Shown here: in pieces, positions 25,617 to 33,008 of the stretch | Layout: the number at the start of each line of letters is the position of its first letter | Position numbering within the stretch: position 1 is the stretch's first letter | Assembly: GCA_029239755.1 (NCBI GenBank) | Contig: JARBUI010000012.1 | Coordinates: 37,838 to 101,837 of the forward strand | Source: Clostridia bacterium | GTDB taxonomy: Bacteria; Bacillota; Clostridia; Lachnospirales; Cellulosilyticaceae | DNA length: 64,000 bases | Reading direction: 5' to 3' | Notes under the pieces: generated by a model | Database searches by the model: none | What the model was told of the DNA's origin: nothing | What the model saw: the letters and a program-made list of their open reading frames with translations, nothing else | Program-made: the position numbers and the translations under genes

Positions 25617-26642
25617 TTAGTATGCTGAATCTACAAATTCCTCAGCATTTTCACTTGTAAATATTCTGTCTTCATTAATAATTTTTTTCTCTATTGCACC
25701 ACCGGCTAAATGTTTTTCGATGATATCGAATGCCATTGGTCCAAAGAATGGACTACATTCAATAGAAGCAAATAAGTCTCCTGAAATAATGCTTGTTAAA
25801 GCATCTTTTTGACCATCTATAGAAATAACTGTTACGTCTTTTCCAGGTGTCATGCCTGCTGCTTTTAATGCCTGAATAGCTCCGATTGCCATTTCATCAT
25901 TGTGCGCATAAACTGCTGTGATTTCTTTACCTTTAGCTTGGATAATATTTTCCATAACCTTTTGTCCTTCTGCTCTTGAGAAGTCAGCAGATTGTGAAGA
26001 AATGATTTTCATATCAGGATATTTCTTGATCGTTTCAGCAAATCCATTAGCTCTGTCTATTGCAACTGAAGACCCTGCTGTACCGCTAAGTTCTACAATG
26101 TTAGCTTTTCCACCTGTCTTTTCAGCTAATAGCGCTCCTGCCTGCTGACCTTCCCAAATGAAGTCTGAAACTACAAGTGTTAAATACTCACCTTTTGCTT
26201 CTCTGTCTATTAAGATAACTGGTATGCCAGCTTCTTTTGCTGACTCCAGTGCTGGTGCTAACCCTTCATATTCTCTTGGTGCAAGAACGATATAGTCTAC
26301 ACCTTGAGCGATTAAGTCTTCAACATCTGATACTTGTTTAGCTGTATCACTTTGAGCATCTGTATACACAAGCTGAACGCCTCGTTTTTCTGCTTCGCCT
26401 TTAACACTATTTGTTTCTGCGATACGCCAAGGACCGTTATTCTCCATTTGTGAAAATCCTACTTTAATCGTTTGAAGTGTTTTCTTTTCTTCAGCTTTAG
26501 TTTCAGTAGTTTCTTTTGGAGTCTCTTTTGGAGCCTCAGCAGCAGTATCCTTTGAAGTATCTTTTGCAGCTTCCCCCGAAGCACATCCAGCCATTGTAAA
26601 CATCATTACTGCAGCTACGAACATTGAAAAAAGTTTTTTCAT
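25617..26642 (-). CDS. YtfQ-like sugar-binding lipoprotein of the glycyl-radical operon
   Basis: 341 residues. The signal peptide and lipobox MAGC place lipid on Cys20. A Lys/Glu/Thr-rich linker runs to about residue 58. The binding domain starts VGFSQMENNGPWRIAETNS. With VELSGTAGSSVAIDRANGF, SSQSADFSRAEG and YAHNDEMAIGAIQALK this closely follows E. coli YtfQ (galactofuranose receptor) as I recall it. That suggests a furanose sugar or similarly sized ligand. It is the first gene of a ten-gene operon driven by the promoter at 26702-26769. It has a near duplicate at 26956-27927 that lacks transporter partners. Confidence 0.92.
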   Translation of the reverse strand: MKKLFSMFVAAVMMFTMAGCASGEAAKDTSKDTAAEAPKETPKETTETKAEEKKTLQTIKVGFSQMENNGPWRIAETNSVKGEAEKRGVQLVYTDAQSDTAKQVSDVEDLIAQGVDYIVLAPREYEGLAPALESAKEAGIPVILIDREAKGEYLTLVVSDFIWEGQQAGALLAEKTGGKANIVELSGTAGSSVAIDRANGFAETIKKYPDMKIISSQSADFSRAEGQKVMENIIQAKGKEITAVYAHNDEMAIGAIQALKAAGMTPGKDVTVISIDGQKDALTSIISGDLFASIECSPFFGPMAFDIIEKHLAGGAIEKKIINEDRIFTSENAEEFVDSAY

Positions 26643-26701
26643 TATTACCCCTCCATTTTTTGTTTAATCTTAATAACTTGCTAGTGCTAAGCTATGTATT
26701 G

Positions 26702-26769
26702 ATAATACCGGAAGTTAATAGTATTGTTAATCAACTAGTTTTTGAATACATATAGATTTTATTTGAACA
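26702..26769 (-). promoter_or_regulatory. Promoter with activator-type direct repeats upstream of the glycyl-radical operon
   Basis: On the minus strand: -35 TTAACA (26725-26730), 17-bp spacer, -10 TATTAT (26702-26707). Upstream are two direct repeats, TATTCAAAA (26740-26748) and TGTTCAAAT (26761-26769), exactly 21 bp apart. The near one is 9 bp from the -35. The same arrangement recurs upstream of the glycerol dehydrogenase gene (32909-32976), with conservation across about 100 bp. Direct repeats spaced two helical turns apart next to the -35 are the usual target of AraC-type activators. The YesN regulator at 29996 is the natural candidate. The remainder of the gap (26643-26955) contains only the downstream terminator. 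Confidence 0.8.
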
Positions 26770-26853
26770 AAGTGAAAAGGATTAATTATTTTTTGAATAC
26801 TAGTTTTATTTTTCAAACTGGAAAACTTCTCCTTCATTTTATTATTTAGAAAC

Positions 26854-26907
26854 AAAGAAACAGCCTATATTCAGCAGTAAATTTACTGGATTATAAGCTG
26901 TTTCTTT
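26854..26907 (-). terminator. Terminator of the second YtfQ-like gene
   Basis: 11-bp stem AAAGAAACAGC/GCTGTTTCTTT enclosing a second small palindrome (CAGTAAATTTACTG). On the minus strand it is followed by GTTTCTAAAT. It lies about 50 bp after the stop of the lipoprotein at 26956 and isolates it from the operon promoter. Confidence 0.75.
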
Positions 26908-26955
26908 ATTCTATTCTCCTTATTTATCTTTGCTTTTAAAAGATCCTCTCCTAAG

Positions 26956-27927
26956 TTAAAAGGCATCATCTACATATCTTATTGCATTTTCTTTAGTAAA
27001 TATGCGGTCTTTATTAATAATTAAAGGATCTATTTTTTCTCCTGCTAGATGTCTTTCAATAATATCGAACGTTATAGGGCCAAAAAAGGGACTGCATTCT
27101 ATGGTTGCATATAAATCACCAGCTATAATTGCCTTTAATGCATCTTTTTCCCCATCAATTGAAATAACAATCACATCTTCACCTGGCTCTATTCCGGCTG
27201 CTTTTAACGCTATGATAGCACCTATTGCCATTTCGTCATTATGTGCGTAGACTGCAGTAATTGTCTTTTCACTGCTTCGAATGATCTTTTCCATTACTTT
27301 TTTTCCTTCAGCTCTCGAAAAATCAGCACTTTGTGAAGTAATAATTGACATATCTTCATATTGATCAATAACTTCATTAAACCCTTTCGACCTGTCGATG
27401 GCAACCGAAGAACCAACAGTCCCCCTTAGTTCAACTATATTTGCTTTTTCATTAGTCGCTTCTACTAATAGTTTCCCAGCTTGCCTTGCCTCCCAAATAA
27501 AGTCTGACCTTATTAATGTCAAATAATCTTTTCCTGGCTCTCCTTTTGCCTTACGATCTAATAAAATGACTGGTATTCCAGCAGCTTTTGATAACTGCAG
27601 TGCTTCACCAAGCTCATTATATGTCTTTGGCGCTAATATAATATAATCTACCTTTTGTTCAATTAGATACTGAACGTCAGAAATTTGTTTCTTCACATCT
27701 CCTTCGGCATCAGTAAATATAAGTTCAATATTCCTCTTTTTAGCCTCATTTTTGATACTGTTTGTTTCTGCAATACGCCAAGGGCCATTGTTTTCCATTT
27801 GCGAAAATCCTACCAGTAATTTTTTATCTTTTTCGTATTCTGGTCTAGTCTCTTTTTTAAAACTATTATTACTGCATCCCATCATTAAGAATATTATTAT
27901 CATAAACAAACTATACATTTTCCTCAT
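26956..27927 (-). CDS. Second YtfQ-like sugar-binding lipoprotein, probable sensor partner
   Basis: 323 residues from the ATG at 27927. It gives a compact signal peptide with lipobox MMGC (Cys18); an upstream ATG at 27948 would put extra polar residues before the signal. Roughly two thirds of residues match the receptor at 25617-26642 by eye, including VGFSQMENNGPWRIAETNS, GSSVAIDR, SQSADFSRAEG and YAHNDEMAIGA. It has no transporter genes of its own, is enclosed by its own terminator, and is transcribed divergently from a YesM kinase. It probably presents the same ligand to that kinase, although it could also be an alternative receptor for the same importer. Confidence 0.88.
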   Translation of the reverse strand: MRKMYSLFMIIIFLMMGCSNNSFKKETRPEYEKDKKLLVGFSQMENNGPWRIAETNSIKNEAKKRNIELIFTDAEGDVKKQISDVQYLIEQKVDYIILAPKTYNELGEALQLSKAAGIPVILLDRKAKGEPGKDYLTLIRSDFIWEARQAGKLLVEATNEKANIVELRGTVGSSVAIDRSKGFNEVIDQYEDMSIITSQSADFSRAEGKKVMEKIIRSSEKTITAVYAHNDEMAIGAIIALKAAGIEPGEDVIVISIDGEKDALKAIIAGDLYATIECSPFFGPITFDIIERHLAGEKIDPLIINKDRIFTKENAIRYVDDAF

Positions 27928-28144
27928 AACGAGCCCCCAATACTTCATTTGCTATCAGATGAATTCTCCCCTTTGCCGCCTAAGCGTATCTGTAAACCTT
28001 TACTTACTGTTTAGCATGAGTTAACTTACAATTGTCATAATTGAGAATAAAAGCTTCTAAAGCAATACTATTATATATAAGAAAAAATATCAAATAACTT
28101 TTTTTTGAAACCTTTAGGTTTCTTTCGATTATCCCTTCAAATTA

Positions 28145-28173
28145 TTTATATCTTAACCATTCTCGGGTATAAT
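28145..28173 (+). promoter_or_regulatory. Promoter of the plus-strand YesM/YesN pair
   Basis: A consensus -10 TATAAT (28168-28173) lies 37 bp upstream of the kinase start codon. A weak -35 TTTATA (28145-28150) is 17 bp further up. The intergenic region is shared with the divergent lipoprotein gene, for which I found no convincing promoter. Confidence 0.55.
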
Positions 28174-28209
28174 TTATACTATCACATTTTTTATGAGGGA
28201 AGTAACTAT

Positions 28210-30021
28210 ATGAATATTAAAATAAGGCTTAGAAATTATTTTGGTAATATGAACTTATATACCCGGCTCATGATGTATTTTCTTTTGGTGTGTATCGTCC
28301 CTACTATCATAATAGGCAGTATTTCTATTATATTGTCTATAAAATCAACCCGCGAGTCAGCTATTAAGTTTAGTCTTGCAACATTAGATCAAGTTCAAAT
28401 CAGAGTGGAGAAATTAGTTGAAGAAGCTAATTCAGTCAGCTCAAAAATGGCCAATGATACTATTATACAAGAGTCCCTACGCAGTCCACTTGCTACAAAT
28501 CGTTCAGTAAAATATGCAATGGACTTATCAATGGATACTTATCTTAACTTTGATTCTACCTACCGAGAAGAATTATATGCTTATTATATTATAGGAAAAA
28601 ATGGCGGCAAATATAAAAGTGCCTATTATTCTGTAAGCCCTGATGATTTAACCCGTACTGATTGGTATAAAGAAATTTCAGAATCTGAGGAACCTATATG
28701 GTTTGGTCCGCATACAGATTCATTTGTTGCCCAAACTTTTGGCCAAACTTTTCTTTCTCAGGGAGTAGTTATAAAAGATAAAGCTAGCAGCAGAAAACTA
28801 GGAGTTGTCTTAATAGACATCGAATTAGAATCTTTAAACAAAATGCTGCTGGACTCTTTTGGTGAGACAGGATTCGTTCTTATAGTTGATGAGGATAATG
28901 AGTTAATCAGTTCTTCTCAAAGTACACTTAATATCAATTCCGATATGGTCACAAAGGCTATACACTTAACAAGCAAAACTACTGATCCTTACATCATTGA
29001 TTCGAAAAACAACACAATTGTTTTATCTAAGCCTTTAACTAATAACCATTGGAGGATTATCGGCATTATTCCATCTGATGATTTGTTAAAAGATAATGTC
29101 ATTTCAATTTATTTGCTCATCATTATACTCATTGTTGTATGCTGCTTATCCTTCTTCCTTTCTATGGTTGCTACTTCTACAATAACACAGCCCATAAAAA
29201 ATATGATGGCTCTCATGAAAACAGTAGAATCTGGGAATCTGGACGTTCAAATGGAAGTTGAGTATCATGATGAAATCGGTCAATTGAGCTTAAGTTTTAA
29301 CAAAATGATTGTGCAAGTTAAAAATTTAATGCAAAAGGTTTATCAGGAGCAAAATGAACAAAAGAAATATGAGCTCAAGGCTTTGCAGTCTCAAATCAAT
29401 CCTCACTTCTTATACAATACTTTAGATTCCATTGTATGGCTTGCACGTATGCAGCAGTATGAACAGATTGTAAAAATGGTTACAGCTATTACAAAATTTT
29501 TTAGAATTAGTATTAGCAGAGGAAAAGATATTATATCAATTGCAGAAGAAATTGATCATGTGGCCAACTATCTAATGATTCAAAAGTTTAGATATAAAGA
29601 TAAATTTGAATATAGTATAGATGTACCTGAAGATCTCCACAAATACAAAACTCTCAAATTAATCTTACAGCCCTTAGTGGAGAATTCAATATATCATGGT
29701 ATTAAAATGATGAAAGGAAATGGCGATATTTATATAAGAGCCTGCGAGGAGGAGGATGTAATACTATTCGAAGTAGAGGATACTGGAGTTGGTATAACAC
29801 CTGAAACACTAAGTGCACTGCATGAAGCTCTCTATTCTAATATTCAGTCTCAAGTATCTATTTACGGTATAAAAAATGTTCATGAAAGGATACAGCTTTT
29901 TTTTGGTAAGGAATACGGCCTGCATTTTGAAAGCATCTATGGTAAAGGTACCAAAGCTATTGTGAAAATCCCTAAATATATTGGAGATGATGTGAATGTT
30001 AAAAACAATTATAATCGATGA
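28210..30021 (+). CDS. YesM-type membrane sensor histidine kinase (plus-strand pair)
   Basis: 603 residues from the ATG at 28210, which follows a GAGGGAAG site; the open frame extends 35 codons further up but over the promoter. TM1 is near residues 20-43 (MYFLLVCIVPTIIIGSISII). A Cache-like extracellular sensor follows, then TM2 (ISIYLLIIILIVVCCLSFFL), HAMP (TQPIKNMMALMKTVESG), the kinase motif QSQINPHFLYNTLD and the ATPase N-box PLVENSIYHG. Its 3' end overlaps the regulator start by 26 bp, so the pair is translationally coupled. It probably senses the sugar bound by the divergent YtfQ-like lipoprotein. Confidence 0.92.
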   Translation: MNIKIRLRNYFGNMNLYTRLMMYFLLVCIVPTIIIGSISIILSIKSTRESAIKFSLATLDQVQIRVEKLVEEANSVSSKMANDTIIQESLRSPLATNRSVKYAMDLSMDTYLNFDSTYREELYAYYIIGKNGGKYKSAYYSVSPDDLTRTDWYKEISESEEPIWFGPHTDSFVAQTFGQTFLSQGVVIKDKASSRKLGVVLIDIELESLNKMLLDSFGETGFVLIVDEDNELISSSQSTLNINSDMVTKAIHLTSKTTDPYIIDSKNNTIVLSKPLTNNHWRIIGIIPSDDLLKDNVISIYLLIIILIVVCCLSFFLSMVATSTITQPIKNMMALMKTVESGNLDVQMEVEYHDEIGQLSLSFNKMIVQVKNLMQKVYQEQNEQKKYELKALQSQINPHFLYNTLDSIVWLARMQQYEQIVKMVTAITKFFRISISRGKDIISIAEEIDHVANYLMIQKFRYKDKFEYSIDVPEDLHKYKTLKLILQPLVENSIYHGIKMMKGNGDIYIRACEEEDVILFEVEDTGVGITPETLSALHEALYSNIQSQVSIYGIKNVHERIQLFFGKEYGLHFESIYGKGTKAIVKIPKYIGDDVNVKNNYNR

Positions 30022-31591
30022 TGAAGAACTAATTAGAGAAGGTTTATTAACAACTATTGATTGGAAATCGTTAGGTTATGAAGTCGTTGGACAGGCATCT
30101 GATGGAGAAGAAGCGATCGAACTTATTCAAAATCTGCTTCCTGATGTCATTATCACTGATATACGTATGCCCTTTATGAATGGCTTAGAATTACTGGAAT
30201 TTATAAAACCTATGCTTCCCCATTCTTTCGTTGTCATCATCAGTGGGCATGATGAATTTCAATATGCTCAAAAAGCATTACAGCTAGGGGCATATGATTA
30301 TTTATTAAAACCATTTGACTTAGATTATTTTCACAAAATGCTGGTAAAAATCAAGTATGAGCACACCCTTTTGAAAAAATCTTCGAAGGGTCTCTCTGAT
30401 AACCATTTATCCACGCTCCAGACGCATTTTATTGAAGATCTTATTTACAATAAAGTTGACCTCCATGAAATTGAAAAGAAGGCGGAGGAGTATAAGCTCA
30501 AAGAACTCACTCATCAGTACTTACTGCTTATGGTTATCCAACTGGATAATTATCATCTATCAATTGCCCAATACAATTTTGATGAGATTAATGATATTCA
30601 CAAACAATTTTATGAACAGATTCATCATGCTGCGAAGTCTATCAAGAATCTCTATATGGTTGAAGGAAAATCTGGTGATTGTATACTGTGTTTATCCAGT
30701 AAAGATATAAACATTCTAAAAGATTACAGCAAGTCCCTCCCACTTTCTTTGAAAAAAGAAATTGAAAGCCATATGAATTTCACCGTTACAATTGCAATCA
30801 GCAATATCCGTCAAGGAATAAAAGAATTGCCAGAGACCTATAAGCAAACTTTAGAGATTTTAAGTTACAGATTTATTGCTGGCTACAGTCAAATCCTGTA
30901 CTCTGAAAATATGAAAAAGGAAGATAAAATAGGGTTTAATTACCCTCAGACAGACTATAATAGTGAAAAGTTTATTGCTTATATAAAAGCTGGTAATGAC
31001 GAAGATATCAGTGAGTACATAGACTCACTCTTTAATGATTTAGTAGCTCACGGTCATAACTCTTCTTTGTTTATCATTATGTTCGTGACTTCTATATATG
31101 TTCAAATACTCAATTTGCTTGGCACCATGGATTATTCAATTGAGAGTATATTTCCTAATCCTTTAGATATCTATCGGTCCTTAACAGCGTCGCAAAATAT
31201 TATGGATACAAAAAATGTATTAAAAGATGTATCCTTAAAGGTATCTCATTACCTATCTTCTAAGCGAACATCCAAGTTAAGCAGTTTAATTAGAAAAGCG
31301 AAAAACTATATTGATGCAAACTATTCTTCGACTGATTTAACCCTGCAGGCGGTTGCCGAGCATGTTAATATGGGTGTATGCTATTTTAGCAGTGTGTTCA
31401 AGCAGGAAACTGATGAAACTTTTATCAACTACGTAACAAAAGTGCGTATTGAAAAAGCTAAAGAATTACTTGCAACCTCTGAATATAAGTCTTATGAAGT
31501 CTCCTATATGGTAGGCTATAATAACCCAACCTATTTTAGTACTATTTTTAAGAAAATGACAGGTATTCCTCCTTCTCAGTATAAAGGATAG
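29996..31591 (+). CDS. YesN-type response regulator (plus-strand pair)
   Basis: 531 residues. The receiver domain has DDE at 8-10, phospho-acceptor Asp55 (VIITDIRMPFMNG), Ser in IISGHDEF and Lys in YLLKPFD. A middle region of about 300 residues follows, then a C-terminal AraC-type double helix-turn-helix (LTLQAVAEHVNMGVCYFSSV; NNPTYFSTIFKKMTGIPPSQ). Encoded between the two genes that carry the matching 21-bp-spaced direct repeats, it is the likely activator of both the glycyl-radical operon and the glycerol dehydrogenase gene. That link is inference. Confidence 0.92.
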   Translation: MLKTIIIDDEELIREGLLTTIDWKSLGYEVVGQASDGEEAIELIQNLLPDVIITDIRMPFMNGLELLEFIKPMLPHSFVVIISGHDEFQYAQKALQLGAYDYLLKPFDLDYFHKMLVKIKYEHTLLKKSSKGLSDNHLSTLQTHFIEDLIYNKVDLHEIEKKAEEYKLKELTHQYLLLMVIQLDNYHLSIAQYNFDEINDIHKQFYEQIHHAAKSIKNLYMVEGKSGDCILCLSSKDINILKDYSKSLPLSLKKEIESHMNFTVTIAISNIRQGIKELPETYKQTLEILSYRFIAGYSQILYSENMKKEDKIGFNYPQTDYNSEKFIAYIKAGNDEDISEYIDSLFNDLVAHGHNSSLFIIMFVTSIYVQILNLLGTMDYSIESIFPNPLDIYRSLTASQNIMDTKNVLKDVSLKVSHYLSSKRTSKLSSLIRKAKNYIDANYSSTDLTLQAVAEHVNMGVCYFSSVFKQETDETFINYVTKVRIEKAKELLATSEYKSYEVSYMVGYNNPTYFSTIFKKMTGIPPSQYKG

Positions 31592-31621
31592 CTATTATTA
31601 GAGTATTATATATAAAACCAA

Positions 31622-31670
31622 CCCACTAAAAAATTACCAACTATCACATAGCTGGTAATTTTTTAGTGGG
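31622..31670. terminator. Bidirectional terminator between the YesN gene and glycerol dehydrogenase
   Basis: An 18-bp perfect stem (CCCACTAAAAAATTACCA and its complement) with a 13-nt loop. It carries T-rich runs on both sides (TTTTATAATG on plus, GGTTTTATAT on minus). It serves the convergent genes ending at 31591 and 31691. Confidence 0.9.
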
Positions 31671-31690
31671 TTTTATAATGATTTTTTCTA

Positions 31691-32818
31691 TTAAATACCT
31701 TTTTGCATCTTATAATTTCTTACATATGCATCGGTTGCAAGAATACAGTTGTAGAATAATTCTGGTGTAACATTGAAAGGTTCAGCATGGGCTATTCCCC
31801 CTTCTATTGCTGCTCTTTTTGCTACTGCCATAACTTTTTCATAAGTGGGTTCTACGTGTAAGTCTTTTAGTGTCGTTGGCAGTCCTACACTAAGACAAAA
31901 GTCTATAACTTCTTCAATTTCAGCTTTAGGTCTATTTTCAAGAATCAGCTGACAAATGGTTCCAAAGGCAACTTTTTCTCCGTGATAGAAACAGTGTGTT
32001 TCTTCGAGTACAGTAAGCCCTTCATTTACTGCATGACCTCCTGCACATCCTGTATTTTCAAAGCCTACTCCGCTTAAAAGAGTATTTGCTTCAATAACAT
32101 TTTCTACAGCTTCTGTACAAACACCTCTTTCAGCTGCTAATTTTGCCGCTAGTCCATCCTCAAGTAAAATATCGTAACACATTTCTGCAATCGCCATAGC
32201 TGCTTTACATCTTTTATAGCCTTTACCCACATAATTTGCAGTATCTGACTCTGCATTAGCTCTTGCTTCAAAATAAGTTGATAGAGCATCCCCCATTCCT
32301 GAAACTAAGAAACGTACAGGAGCTTTTACAATAATCTCTGTATCTACAAGAACAATATCTGGATTAGATTTATGAAAAATGCAATGTGTCTGTTCTCCTT
32401 CTTCAGTATAAATAACTGATAATCCGCTGGTAGGAGCATCTGTAGAAGCAGCAGTAGGTGCACTGATAACTGGCAGACTTAGGTTGGCTGCTACTGCTTT
32501 AGCAGTATCTAACGTCTTTCCTCCGCCAATACCAACAATAATATTCGGTTTATCTTGTTTTGCAAGCTCTGTTACTCTATCTATTTCTTTTAAAGTAGAT
32601 TCTCCATTAAAATTATCGAAATAAAGATTATCAGAGTCTTTACCATAACTTGCTCTAATTTGTTTACCTATTGAGTCTGAAAGATATCTGTCAATAAGGA
32701 TAAATACCTTTTCTCCGTACATAGAAGTGTATTCTTTTAATCTATTCATTTCTCCTGGACCTTGAATGTATTTTCCTGGAGATGCAAATCCTCTGGTAGT
32801 TGATTTAACGTGTGGCAT
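31691..32818 (-). CDS. gldA: Glycerol dehydrogenase (iron/zinc-containing)
   Basis: 375 residues. NAD-dependent oxidation of glycerol to dihydroxyacetone, or reduction of related hydroxyketones; members also act on 1,2-propanediol. The nucleotide-binding motif is IVGIGGGKTLDTAKAVA. Metal ligands fit GMGDALSTYFEA (Asp), GCAGGHAVNEG (His) and CFYHGEKVAFG (His). Length matches the family. The ribosome binding site is GGGGGAAATAAAT. It is monocistronic, with the terminator at 31622-31670. Its promoter is a twin of the glycyl-radical operon promoter, so it is probably induced together with that operon and acts on a radical-enzyme product, perhaps reducing a deoxy-carbonyl compound. Confidence 0.92.
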   Translation of the reverse strand: MPHVKSTTRGFASPGKYIQGPGEMNRLKEYTSMYGEKVFILIDRYLSDSIGKQIRASYGKDSDNLYFDNFNGESTLKEIDRVTELAKQDKPNIIVGIGGGKTLDTAKAVAANLSLPVISAPTAASTDAPTSGLSVIYTEEGEQTHCIFHKSNPDIVLVDTEIIVKAPVRFLVSGMGDALSTYFEARANAESDTANYVGKGYKRCKAAMAIAEMCYDILLEDGLAAKLAAERGVCTEAVENVIEANTLLSGVGFENTGCAGGHAVNEGLTVLEETHCFYHGEKVAFGTICQLILENRPKAEIEEVIDFCLSVGLPTTLKDLHVEPTYEKVMAVAKRAAIEGGIAHAEPFNVTPELFYNCILATDAYVRNYKMQKGI

Positions 32819-32908
32819 ATTTATTTCCCCCTTGTGACTATAAAGTATTTATTACACTACATATTCCTCGAATTTCATTAATGTTTTTTAAGATCAGGCT
32901 ATGTCTTG

Positions 32909-32976
32909 ATGATACAGGAATTTGATGGTTTTGTTAATCAACTAGTTTTCGAATATGTTTAGAATTTATTTGAATA
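32909..32976 (-). promoter_or_regulatory. Promoter with direct repeats upstream of glycerol dehydrogenase
   Basis: On the minus strand: -35 TTAACA (32932-32937), 17-bp spacer, -10 TATCAT (32909-32914). Direct repeats TATTCGAAA (32947-32955) and TATTCAAAT (32968-32976) are 21 bp apart, the near one 9 bp from the -35. It matches the glycyl-radical operon promoter in every spacing and in long stretches such as TAGTTGATTAACA. The site lies in the gap after the hydrogenase gene, where no clear terminator was seen. Confidence 0.8.
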
Positions 32977-33008
32977 GATAAAAAAGGATTAAATTTTTTT
33001 CGATTAAT

